Assembly (NCBI RefSeq): GCF_003947415.1
Contig: NZ_QHKL01000008.1
Coordinates: 414,600-478,599, forward strand
DNA length: 64,000 nt
Reading direction: 5' to 3'
Origin: Amycolatopsis sp. WAC 01376
GTDB lineage: Bacteria; Actinomycetota; Actinomycetes; Mycobacteriales; Pseudonocardiaceae
A program made the position numbers and the translations under genes. Below are positions 35,308 through 42,558 of the stretch, one piece after another. Under the pieces are notes generated by a model. It did no database searches. It saw nothing but the letters and a program-made list of their open reading frames with translations, and had not been told where the DNA came from. Positions within the stretch are counted from its first letter, which is position 1. Each line of letters begins with the position of its first letter.

Positions 35308-36243
35308 TCAGACGGCGGAGAAGTAATGGCCGTTGTCCAAATCGGCGAGCAGGCCGGGCTGTGTGGGTTCCCACCCGAGAATCCGGCGGGTGGTGAGACT
35401 GGACGCAGGATAGTTCTGGGTGACTATGTTCGCGAGGAATCCGAAATATCCCGGCACCATCAGTACATCCGCGGGAATACTCACGGCAGGCAGGCCCAGA
35501 CGGCGGCCGATGGCCTCGGCGATCTCGCGGAGCGGGATGCCGCCGTCCGCGATCGCGTGCCAATATTCGCCGGCCTGCCCCTTCTCCAGTGCCAGGCGGA
35601 ACAGGGAGGCGGCATCGCGGATGTGCACGGCGTTCCACAGGTTCGCGCCGTCTCCGGGGTAGCCGACGAAACCCTTCTCCTTCGCGAGCGCGATCAACTG
35701 CACGAGGAAACCGGCGCGGTCGGTCGTGCTGTGCGCGATATTGGCGATCCGTACGATCGAAGACCGCACTCCCCGCTCGGCGAGGCCGATCACGGCGGCT
35801 TCCACGACGTTGCGAACCCGCAGCGTGCCCTGGTACTCGTCGCCGCCGGGAAGCGCCGGGTCCTCCTCGGTGACCGGACGGCCAAGGTCCCCAGGCGAGC
35901 CGATGCTCCCCGCCGCGACCAGAGGCTTTCCGGTTCCCGCGAGTGCCTCCCCGTACGCGAGCATGATCGGGAGTTCAGCGGCGGCCACGGCGTCGATCCC
36001 GCCGGACGGAAGCAGGTCCTGCCGGTGCGCGACGTGGATGACACCGTCGGCATCCGCGGCCGCCTCCTTGAGCCCGTCGAGATCCTCGATGTCGCCGCGA
36101 CGCACCTTCGCGCCGAGCGCGGACACCGCCGCCGCGGCGGTGTCCGACCGGGCCAGGCCGGTGACCTCGTGCCCGGCGGCGATGAGCTCGGGAATGATGT
36201 ACGAACCGGAATGACCGGTCCCGCCAGTGACGAAAACGCGCAT
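35308..36243 (-). CDS. Extended-SDR NAD-dependent epimerase/dehydratase family protein
   Basis: 311 aa. N-terminal TGGTGHSGSYIIPELIAAGH (GxxGxxG), and a central segment with GSIGSPGDLGRPVTEEDP. The catalytic Tyr of the extended-SDR family is not evident at the usual YxxxK position, so it may be an atypical NmrA/epimerase-like protein. It is the first gene of the operon 36243-33887 (and possibly on to 32964), divergent from the LysR gene, with a LysR-type box between. Confidence 0.82.
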   Translation of the reverse strand: MRVFVTGGTGHSGSYIIPELIAAGHEVTGLARSDTAAAAVSALGAKVRRGDIEDLDGLKEAAADADGVIHVAHRQDLLPSGGIDAVAAAELPIMLAYGEALAGTGKPLVAAGSIGSPGDLGRPVTEEDPALPGGDEYQGTLRVRNVVEAAVIGLAERGVRSSIVRIANIAHSTTDRAGFLVQLIALAKEKGFVGYPGDGANLWNAVHIRDAASLFRLALEKGQAGEYWHAIADGGIPLREIAEAIGRRLGLPAVSIPADVLMVPGYFGFLANIVTQNYPASSLTTRRILGWEPTQPGLLADLDNGHYFSAV

Positions 36244-36383
36244 CGGTGTGCCTGCTTTCTGAAGCCGGAAAAGGACGCGATGGACGGCACTGAATTCCTG
36301 CTTCGAATTCGTTTTCCGGCCCCATCCGTTACTTATTCAGGTTGCCATTGACCCGACTGGGTGTCCAAGACCGTTTTCGGTCG

Positions 36384-36408
36384 TGGTGATACCCTGAAGG
36401 CATCACCA
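36384..36408 (+). promoter_or_regulatory. LysR-type T-N11-A box
   Basis: TGGTGAT (36384-36390) and ATCACCA (36402-36408) form an exact dyad separated by 11 bases, the classic LysR-family spacing. It lies 14 bp before the LysR start and 140 bp from the divergent epimerase start, suiting autoregulation and control of the redox operon. Confidence 0.7.
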
Positions 36409-36422
36409 GACCGGGAGGCGCC

Positions 36423-37310
36423 ATGGATCTGGATCTGCGCAAACTGCGCTACTTCCTCGCCGTCGCCGACCGGTTGCACTTCGGCCGCGCCGCCGAGGAA
36501 CTGCATATCGCGCAACCGGCGCTCAGCCGCCAGATCCGCGCGCTGGAACAGGATCTCGGCGCCCCGCTGTTCACCAGGGATCGCCACGGCGTGGCGCTGA
36601 CCGACGCGGGCAGGCAACTGCTGGCCGACGCCGGTCCCCTGCTGGCCTCCGCGCAAGCGGTCCGCCGCCGGGTGACCGTGGCGGCCCGCGGCGGCCTGCG
36701 GCTCGCGGTCGGCTTCCGGACCGGCATCCCGGTCATCCCGGCGGCAAGGGCGTTCGAGGCCCGGCATCCGGACGTGGTCTTGGACGTACAGCGGATCGAA
36801 TGGGACGACCAGGCCCCGATGCTGCTCGACGGCCGCATCGACGTCGGCTTCGTGCGGCTGCCCATCGACGAGACCGGACTGCGCGTGACCCCGCTGTACA
36901 CCGAGCCGCTCATGGTGGTGCTGCCCGCCGACCACCGGTTGGCAGGCAAGGAAGAGGTCACCGAGGCGGACCTGGCCGGTGAGCCGCTGGTCTGGCATGC
37001 CGGCCCGGGCACCCAGCCCACCAGGCGCCCGCACCCCGACTCCGGGCTCCGGGCTCGCGGCGTGGAGGAGAAGCTCGAGCACGTCGCGGCCGGCCGGGGC
37101 ATCTCGTTCGTGGGGCGTTCGGAGACGGCGTTCTACTCACGACCCGACATCAGCTACGTGCCCATCCCGGAACTCGCGCCAGAACAGGTGTGCCTCGCGA
37201 TGGCGGCCTCACGCACCTCGCCGCTGGCCGACGACTTCTTCGCCGCGGCGCAAGCGACGGCCGAGATCACGGCGGAATGCGGGAACTACGCCTTGGGCGC
37301 GGAGTCGTGA
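36423..37310 (+). CDS. LysR-family transcriptional regulator
   Basis: 295 aa. N-terminal HTH (DLDLRKLRYFLAVADRLHFG then AEELHIAQPALSRQIRALEQ) and a LysR substrate-binding domain from about residue 90. GGGAGG lies a few bases before the ATG. It diverges from the epimerase-SDR-F420 oxidoreductase operon and very likely controls it. The TGA stop lies inside the GTCGTGAGTGGC arm of the downstream nested repeat. Confidence 0.92.
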   Translation: MDLDLRKLRYFLAVADRLHFGRAAEELHIAQPALSRQIRALEQDLGAPLFTRDRHGVALTDAGRQLLADAGPLLASAQAVRRRVTVAARGGLRLAVGFRTGIPVIPAARAFEARHPDVVLDVQRIEWDDQAPMLLDGRIDVGFVRLPIDETGLRVTPLYTEPLMVVLPADHRLAGKEEVTEADLAGEPLVWHAGPGTQPTRRPHPDSGLRARGVEEKLEHVAAGRGISFVGRSETAFYSRPDISYVPIPELAPEQVCLAMAASRTSPLADDFFAAAQATAEITAECGNYALGAES

Positions 37311-37420
37311 GTGGCGCCAGGCCCCGGGTCCGTGAAGGCCCCCTTCCCTCGGCTCAGCCGAGGAAACTCGACCTTCACCCCTTCCCCAGTACATGAAGGA
37401 CGGGCAAGGCCACTCACGAC
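37304..37420. repeat. Nested palindrome downstream of the LysR gene
   Basis: Outer arms GTCGTGAGTGGC (37304-37315) and GCCACTCACGAC (37409-37420) enclose a family A hairpin at 37332-37378 whose right arm is altered (AAACTCG replaces part of the expected complement). The 47-base inner hairpin is identical to 47761-47807. It separates the convergent LysR and GNAT genes. Confidence 0.65.
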
Positions 37421-37438
37421 CAATCGCACCGGCCGGGC

Positions 37439-38176
37439 TCAGAAGGGGTGCTCCATCCACACGTTCGCCTCCACGTAGACCCCGCAGTCCCGCTCGACGT
37501 TCGCGTGCACCGGCGCGATCCCGCCGGGGATCACGTTGTCGCCGTCGGCGAGTTTGACGCCGGTCCACTCGTGCCAGTCCGCGATCGAACCCGAAATGGT
37601 CACCGCGAACGGGCACACCTTGATCATCCGCGCGCCGAGCCGTTCGTGGGTGCGCAGCCAGCGGTCGGCGAACAGCCCGTCCTCGCGGCGCCGGACGGCG
37701 TACTCCTCCATCGGGACGTCCGGTTCGTCCTCCTTGCCGATCGGGCGCACGGACACGATCAGCCGTTTCAGTCCCGTCTCGGCCGCGCGCGCCTTGAGTG
37801 CCTTCAGCATCGGCGTGGACAGGCCGGTCCCGCGCATTCGGGGCGCCACAACGACTTCGAGTGCGCACAGGGTGTCCGGCGCGCGGCCGTCCATGAGGTC
37901 CTGCGCGGCCCACTGGATCGCCTCGTCCCAGCCGTGCGCCGGTAGTTCGCGGCGGTCTTCGGCGGGATAGGTCAGCGGGACGGACAGCGCCCGCGCGATC
38001 GGTTCGCCGTCGTCGTCCAGCGCGATCAGGAAGTACCGGGCCCAGTGGCGCAGAAACCGTTCCGGCGTGATCATCTTGCCGCTGAATCCGGCGTAGATGA
38101 ACTCACCGCCGACGTCGCCGAGGTTCAGCGCGGGATCGAGGAGATCGGGACGGGACGCAAGATCGACGATTCGCAT
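37439..38176 (-). CDS. GNAT-family N-acetyltransferase-like protein
   Basis: 245 aa. The acetyl-CoA loop of the GNAT fold can be placed at VVVAPRMRGTGLSTPMLKAL (R/QxxGxG/A). The N-terminal and C-terminal parts are larger than in a minimal GNAT. Substrate unknown. No clear Shine-Dalgarno precedes the ATG at 38176; it starts 54 bp from the end of the glycosyltransferase gene at 38231, which lies upstream on the same strand. Confidence 0.75.
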   Translation of the reverse strand: MRIVDLASRPDLLDPALNLGDVGGEFIYAGFSGKMITPERFLRHWARYFLIALDDDGEPIARALSVPLTYPAEDRRELPAHGWDEAIQWAAQDLMDGRAPDTLCALEVVVAPRMRGTGLSTPMLKALKARAAETGLKRLIVSVRPIGKEDEPDVPMEEYAVRRREDGLFADRWLRTHERLGARMIKVCPFAVTISGSIADWHEWTGVKLADGDNVIPGGIAPVHANVERDCGVYVEANVWMEHPF

Positions 38177-38230
38177 GCCGCCAAGTCAAGCGAGCCGATC
38201 ATCGGCCCGATAGCTGCTTCCGGGCGATGA

Positions 38231-39325
38231 TCAAGCCAGCTGACGCGGCGTGGCCTGCAACCGGGACAGGACGTCGGTGAGCCTGCCCGCCGCGACGTCC
38301 CATTCCTCGAGGACGCTGCTCCGCGCGAGCGCCGACGTCCGCAGCGAATGGCGCAGTTCGGCGTCGAGCGACCAGCGCAGCAACGCCGTCGCGAGCGCCG
38401 ACGGGTTGTTCGGCGGCACCAGCATGCCGGGGACCCCGCCGCCGGGCGCCGTGCCGAGCGCGTCGTGCGCGCCCGCGGTTTCGGTGGCCACCACGGGGAT
38501 CCCGCGTGCCAGTGCCTCGGCGACGACCAGTCCGGAGGTACCGCCGCGAGCGGGCAGCACGAGCAGATCGGCGCCGTCGTAGACCAGGTCGAGGTCGTCC
38601 GGCGGCCGGATGAGGCTGATCCGGGAGCCGAGCCCGAGCCGCTCGACCGTCCAGCGCAGTTCGTCGACGTAGGCGGGATCGAGGTGCGTCGCCCCGGCGA
38701 ACACGCATTTGAACGCCAGCTCGTCGATGGTCGAGAGCGCCCGGATGAGCACGTCCTGGCCGTGGCGCGCGGTCATGGGCGCGAGACACAGCAGCCGGGA
38801 GACGCCGTCCGCGCCCGCCGCGAGCGGGGCCGCGTCGGTTCCGGGTGTCGCGACGTAGACGCGGGTCGGGTCGAGGTCGTGCCGGTCGATCAGCTGCCGC
38901 GCGAGCCACGGCCCGGTGGCGACGATCATGCCCGCCAGCCGCAGGGTTTCCCGTTCGCACGCGTCGAGTTCGGCGGCCTGCGCCGGGTCGAGCGCGGGGT
39001 CGTCGGCGAGCGGCCGGTGGACCAGGACGGCCAGCCGCAGCCGCCGGGCGTGCGGGACCACGATCTCCGGGACCCCGCAGGCGACCGTGCCGTCGATCAG
39101 GACGACGGTGTCGTCGGGCAACGCGGCGAGCGAACGGGCCAATCTCGACCTGGACAGCGGTCCCGGCATCGGCCATTCGCCGGCGATCGGCAGTTCCAGC
39201 AGCGGGAGGCCGGTGGCCGGGAGGTTCTGGCACATGCGGCGGTCGTACTCGCCGCCGGCCTCCTCGACGTCCCCCGGCAGGACGAACACCACCGGCTCCG
39301 TGCCACGAACGGTTGAGGTGTACAC
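38231..39325 (-). CDS. GT4-type glycosyltransferase (paralogue of the gene at 43370)
   Basis: 364 aa, GT-B fold. The N-terminal VFVLPGDVEEAGGEYDRRMC parallels the N-terminus of the second glycosyltransferase (43370-44437). The C-terminal nucleotide-sugar site has LVLPARGGTSGLVVAEALARG (the first Glu of the usual EX7E is replaced by Gly; the second is present). GGAGG precedes the GTG start by six bases. It belongs to the FAPy/PTPS-like locus by position and paralogy. Confidence 0.82.
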   Translation of the reverse strand: MYTSTVRGTEPVVFVLPGDVEEAGGEYDRRMCQNLPATGLPLLELPIAGEWPMPGPLSRSRLARSLAALPDDTVVLIDGTVACGVPEIVVPHARRLRLAVLVHRPLADDPALDPAQAAELDACERETLRLAGMIVATGPWLARQLIDRHDLDPTRVYVATPGTDAAPLAAGADGVSRLLCLAPMTARHGQDVLIRALSTIDELAFKCVFAGATHLDPAYVDELRWTVERLGLGSRISLIRPPDDLDLVYDGADLLVLPARGGTSGLVVAEALARGIPVVATETAGAHDALGTAPGGGVPGMLVPPNNPSALATALLRWSLDAELRHSLRTSALARSSVLEEWDVAAGRLTDVLSRLQATPRQLA

Positions 39326-39406
39326 GGTTTACCTCCAGATGCGGGCGCCTTATCAGGAGACACGGCCGCGGCGCCCGATCGGTTCATAATTCGCGGCGCG
39401 AAGTTT

Positions 39407-40195
39407 TCACCCGTTCACCTTCGCGATCGCGGCCACGAGGTCGTCACGCAGTCCGGCGCCGACCGCGATGGTGGCCGCCGACCGCACCGTGTGATCACCG
39501 CCGTCCGCGTCGACCACCACTCCCCCGGCCTCGCGTACCAGCAGGACACCCGCCATCGTGTCCCACGGTTTGTTGGCGAGGATGACGCTCGCGTCGAGTT
39601 TGCCGTGCGCGACCCAGGCGAGGTCGATCGCCGCGGAGCCGAGGAACCGGACGCGCTGCACGCGCCCGCCGAGTTCGGCCAGCAAAGCCATCCGGACGCG
39701 GTTCTTGACCTCCGCGCCCTCGCCGACCGCGAAGTCGCCGATCGACACGATCGCGTCGGACAGCTCCGTCGCCTTCGAGGCCGTGAGACGTTCTACGCCC
39801 GCGTACGCGCCCTGGCCTTCGGCAGCGGTGTAGGTGACATCGAGGAACGGCAGGGAGATCGCCGCGACAGTGCTCTTCAACCCGTCGACGAGGCCGAGCG
39901 AAACACCGCACAGCGGGATCCCGCGCGCGAAGTTCGCCGTGCCGTCGACGGGATCGAGCGCCCACCACAGGTTCTCGTCACCTTGGTGCCCGCGCTCCTC
40001 GCCGAGGATGCCGATCTCCGGCGTCTCCCGCGTCAGGAAGTCACGGACGGCGTCCTCGACGGCAAGGTCGACGTCGGTCACCATATCGCGATCACCTTTG
40101 GCGGCAACGGAAAACGACGTCATCGAGCGGATGATGCCGGTCGCCTTGGCGACGGCTTCGGCGGCGACGGACAACAATGCGGCGTGGTCGGTCAT
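39407..40195 (-). CDS. Inositol monophosphatase family protein
   Basis: 262 aa. Metal-binding motifs are intact: EERG (first Glu), WALDPVDGTANFARG (the DPxDGTxNF signature) and NKPWDTMAGVLLVREAGG (WDxAAG). It should dephosphorylate a sugar or polyol phosphate, or a nucleotide-type phosphate such as PAP. TACGGT lies six bases before the ATG, indicating a leaderless transcript that shares its -10 with the divergent creatininase gene. In this locus a dephosphorylation of a ribityl- or ribosyl-phosphate intermediate is possible (inference). Confidence 0.88.
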   Translation of the reverse strand: MTDHAALLSVAAEAVAKATGIIRSMTSFSVAAKGDRDMVTDVDLAVEDAVRDFLTRETPEIGILGEERGHQGDENLWWALDPVDGTANFARGIPLCGVSLGLVDGLKSTVAAISLPFLDVTYTAAEGQGAYAGVERLTASKATELSDAIVSIGDFAVGEGAEVKNRVRMALLAELGGRVQRVRFLGSAAIDLAWVAHGKLDASVILANKPWDTMAGVLLVREAGGVVVDADGGDHTVRSAATIAVGAGLRDDLVAAIAKVNG

Positions 40196-40200
40196 ATGGG

Positions 40201-40207
40201 TACCGTA
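40201..40207. promoter_or_regulatory. Shared -10 element for two divergent leaderless genes
   Basis: TACCGTA reads as TACCGT on the plus strand (seven bases before the creatininase ATG at 40214) and as TACGGT on the minus strand (six bases before the IMPase ATG at 40195). Both starts lack a Shine-Dalgarno. Only 18 bp separate the start codons, so polymerase cannot occupy both promoters at once. Confidence 0.5.
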
Positions 40208-40213
40208 GCCGGA

Positions 40214-40909
40214 ATGGACCTGTTCCCGACCGCCACGACGGCCGACGAAAGCGCGCGAGGCGCCGACATCGCGGTGCTGCCGATCGGCGCTTTCGAACAG
40301 CACGGCGCGCACCTCCCGCTGACCACCGACACGGTGATCGCGACGACGATCGCCGACGCCGTCGCGTCCGCGTACCCGGTGCTGCGGCTCCCGCCGATCA
40401 CGATCGGCTGCTCGCACGAACACGCGGACTGGCCGGGCACGGTCAGCGTTTCGGCCGCGACGCTGTACGCCGTGGTGAACGACGTCGCCGCCTCGCTGCG
40501 GCGATCCGGGGTGCCGAAACTGGTGCTGGTGAACGCGCACGGCGGCAACTACGTCCTGTCCAACGTGGTCCAGGAGTCGACGTCGCCGATGGCGCTCTTC
40601 CCCGGTGCCGAGGGCTGGCAGGCGGCGCACGACGCGGCCGGGCTGGAGACGTCGCTGGACAGCGACATGCACGCCGGCGAGCTGGAAACCTCCCTTCTGC
40701 TGCACGCCCATCCGTCACTGGTCCGGCCCGGTTTCGCGGAGGCGGACCACCTCGCCGACGACAGGCGGCACCTGCTCACGGTGGGGCTGCGGCCGTATTC
40801 GGAGTCCGGCGTGGTGGGGCAGCCTTCGCTGGCGACGGCGGAGAAGGGACGGCTGGTGCTGGAGTCATTGGTGGAGAGCTTCGGGGAGACCCTGGCAGCG
40901 CTCGCTTGA
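40214..40909 (+). CDS. Creatininase-family amidohydrolase; candidate FAPy deformylase (ArfB-like)
   Basis: 231 aa. Creatininase-fold metal ligands can be placed at Glu28/His30 (GAFEQHGAHLP), Asp39 (TTDT), His109 (VNAHGGN) and His153/Glu156 (DMHAGELETS). The family includes creatininase, MftE and archaeal ArfB, which removes the formyl group of FAPy. Next to a GTP cyclohydrolase II predicted to stop at FAPy, an ArfB-like role is the best functional guess. No other mycofactocin genes are present, which argues against MftE. It is convergent with the RibA fusion gene across a perfect hairpin. Confidence 0.85.
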   Translation: MDLFPTATTADESARGADIAVLPIGAFEQHGAHLPLTTDTVIATTIADAVASAYPVLRLPPITIGCSHEHADWPGTVSVSAATLYAVVNDVAASLRRSGVPKLVLVNAHGGNYVLSNVVQESTSPMALFPGAEGWQAAHDAAGLETSLDSDMHAGELETSLLLHAHPSLVRPGFAEADHLADDRRHLLTVGLRPYSESGVVGQPSLATAEKGRLVLESLVESFGETLAALA

Positions 40910-40922
40910 CCCACCCTCACGT

Positions 40923-40975
40923 GCTATGAAAGGTCCTTTCCTAGCAAATTTTGCTAGGAAAGGACCTTTCATAGC
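40923..40975. terminator. Perfect 26-bp-arm palindrome, bidirectional terminator
   Basis: Arms 40923-40948 and 40950-40975 are exact inverse complements around one T; the tip is AAATTTT, the most AT-rich centre of any palindrome here. The arms start GCTATGAAAGGTCCTTTCC, a variant of family A. It lies between the convergent creatininase and RibA-fusion genes. Confidence 0.8.
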
Positions 40976-40995
40976 GCTCCCGCCGCCGGAATCCC

Positions 40996-41610
40996 TCAGG
41001 AGCCCACCGACTCGATCGCGTCCAGATGCGGCAGGAAATGGTGCATCCGTTCCTGTTTCGTCCGCAGGTAGCGCAGGTTCTCGTCGTTCGGCGTGACCAG
41101 CAACGGCACCCGCTCGCTGATCACGACCCCGTGCAGCTCCAGCTGGTCGACCTTCGCCGGGTTGTTGGACAGCAGCCGCACCGATCTCACCCCGAGATCG
41201 GTCAGGATCTCCGCCGCCGCACGGTAGTCGCGCGCGTCCACGGGCAGCCCGAGCGCGATGTTCGCCTCGACGGTGTCGAGCCCGTCTTCCTGCAACCGCA
41301 TCGCTTTCAGCTTCGCGAGCAGGCCGATTCCGCGTCCTTCGTGGCCTTGGGCGTACACGAGGACTCCGGCGCCCTCCTCGACGATCGCGCGCAACGCGGC
41401 GGCCAGCTGGTCGCCGCATTCGCAGTGCATCGAGCTGAACACGTCTCCGGTGAGGCATTCCGAATGGACCCGCGCCAGCGTGCCGGAGGCCGCGACGTCG
41501 CCGTGCACCAGCGCCATCTGCTCGGTTCCGTCGGCGTCCAGGTAACCGTATGCGCGGAAAACGCCGTAACGGGTGGGCAGTCGGGTCTCCACGACCCTCT
41601 CGACGGTCAT
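40996..41610 (-). CDS. ribA: GTP cyclohydrolase II (RibA-like, Tyr105-to-Met variant), internal start of the fusion
   Basis: 204 aa if translated from the ATG at 41610, the normal length of stand-alone RibA. AGGAG (41618-41622) lies seven bases before this ATG. Zinc ligands are Cys52, Cys63 and Cys65 (HSECLTGDVFSSMHCECG), followed by GHEGRGIGLL and TVEAN. In KLKAMRLQ, Met104 replaces E. coli Tyr105. A characterised Streptomyces paralogue with Met here releases the formylated product FAPy. There is no fused DHBP synthase, so this is probably not the housekeeping riboflavin enzyme. Confidence 0.7.
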   Translation of the reverse strand: MTVERVVETRLPTRYGVFRAYGYLDADGTEQMALVHGDVAASGTLARVHSECLTGDVFSSMHCECGDQLAAALRAIVEEGAGVLVYAQGHEGRGIGLLAKLKAMRLQEDGLDTVEANIALGLPVDARDYRAAAEILTDLGVRSVRLLSNNPAKVDQLELHGVVISERVPLLVTPNDENLRYLRTKQERMHHFLPHLDAIESVGS

Positions 41611-42558
41611 CGCGTTTCTCCTGTCTGTTCGGTGACTCATGACCGAGCGCGCGAGCAGAACGCCCGCACCGGGAAGGCTGGAGACGAGCGCGAGCACGCC
41701 GTAGACCACGGCCACGGTGACGCCCTGCGCCGAACCGAGGCCCGCCGCGCCGAACAGCAGCGCGCAAACGCCTTCGCGCGGGCCCCAGCCGCCGATGTTC
41801 AGCGGCAGCCCCATCGCGAGCAGGGCGAGGATCAGCAGCGGCAGCAGATCACCGATCGGGGCGGTGATCCCGGCCGCGCGCGCGGCGACGACGAACAGGG
41901 CGAGATGCCCGGCAAGGGTGGCGAGCGAAAGCAGGCTCACGCCGGGCCAGGTCTCCTTGGTCAGGAGGCCCAGCCGGACGTCGGCGAGGGTGACGGCGAA
42001 TCCGCGGCGCCATTTCGATCCACTGTGGATCCACCGCTTTCCCGCCGTCATCCCGGTGGCGACGGCCGCGAGGGCGAGCGCGACGACCGCGATCCCGGCG
42101 ACCGTGACGGCCCCGTTCATCGGCGGCGGCACCACGGAAGGCGTGCCGAGTACGACGGCGACCGAAGCGCCGATCACCGCGATCTGCCCGGCCGTCCGCT
42201 CCAGCACCACCGCGCGGACGCCGCGCGGGACGTCGCCGGACTCGCGGCCGTGCTGCACGGCGCGATTGACGTCGCCGAGCACTCCCGCCGGCAGGACCCC
42301 GTTGAGGAACAACGCTCGGTAGTACTCGCCGACGGCGCTCGGCAGCGACAACCGGAGACTGAGCCGTCGCGCGACGAGGCACCACCGCCACGCGCTGAAA
42401 ACCGTGGTGGCGAAACCGATCCCGAGCGCGGCGGCGACACCGCCGGCGTCGACCTCACGCAGCCCGTCCAGGAACGCGCCCGTGCCCAGCTGCCAGACGA
42501 GCACGCCGAGGATGCCGAGCGCGCCGAGGATCCGAAGCCAGGGCCAGAACCGTTTCAC
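40996..42558 (-). CDS. In-frame fusion: UPF0104/flippase-like membrane protein with GTP cyclohydrolase II
   Basis: 520-aa open frame without an internal stop. Residues about 1-310 are a lysylphosphatidylglycerol-synthase-TM/UPF0104 domain with about eight membrane segments (WRWCLVARRLSLRLSLPSAV; GEYYRALFLNGVLPAGVLGD). Residues 317-520 are a complete GTP cyclohydrolase II. A basic linker (MSHRTDRRNA) joins them, and a Shine-Dalgarno for Met317 lies inside it, so free RibA may also be made. The cyclohydrolase keeps the zinc Cys residues but has Met where E. coli has Tyr105. The ATG overlaps the methyltransferase stop. A fusion of these families is unusual; loss of a stop between two genes is the simple explanation. 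Confidence 0.8.
   Translation of the reverse strand: MKRFWPWLRILGALGILGVLVWQLGTGAFLDGLREVDAGGVAAALGIGFATTVFSAWRWCLVARRLSLRLSLPSAVGEYYRALFLNGVLPAGVLGDVNRAVQHGRESGDVPRGVRAVVLERTAGQIAVIGASVAVVLGTPSVVPPPMNGAVTVAGIAVVALALAAVATGMTAGKRWIHSGSKWRRGFAVTLADVRLGLLTKETWPGVSLLSLATLAGHLALFVVAARAAGITAPIGDLLPLLILALLAMGLPLNIGGWGPREGVCALLFGAAGLGSAQGVTVAVVYGVLALVSSLPGAGVLLARSVMSHRTDRRNAMTVERVVETRLPTRYGVFRAYGYLDADGTEQMALVHGDVAASGTLARVHSECLTGDVFSSMHCECGDQLAAALRAIVEEGAGVLVYAQGHEGRGIGLLAKLKAMRLQEDGLDTVEANIALGLPVDARDYRAAAEILTDLGVRSVRLLSNNPAKVDQLELHGVVISERVPLLVTPNDENLRYLRTKQERMHHFLPHLDAIESVGS
41618..41622 (-). promoter_or_regulatory. Internal Shine-Dalgarno for RibA
   Basis: AGGAG on the minus strand, seven bases before the ATG at 41610 and inside the open frame of the upstream membrane domain. 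Such a site would have no purpose if only the fused chain were made, so it is evidence that the two parts were, or still are, separate translation products. Confidence 0.65.

Noticed and set aside
40214..40909. Mycofactocin MftE
   Set aside because: The creatininase fold fits, but no mycofactocin precursor, radical SAM or glycosyltransferase genes of that pathway are present; the neighbouring cyclohydrolase favours an ArfB-like role.
40996..41610. Housekeeping riboflavin ribA
   Set aside because: No other rib genes lie nearby, the DHBP synthase domain common in actinobacterial RibBA is absent, and the Tyr105 position is Met.
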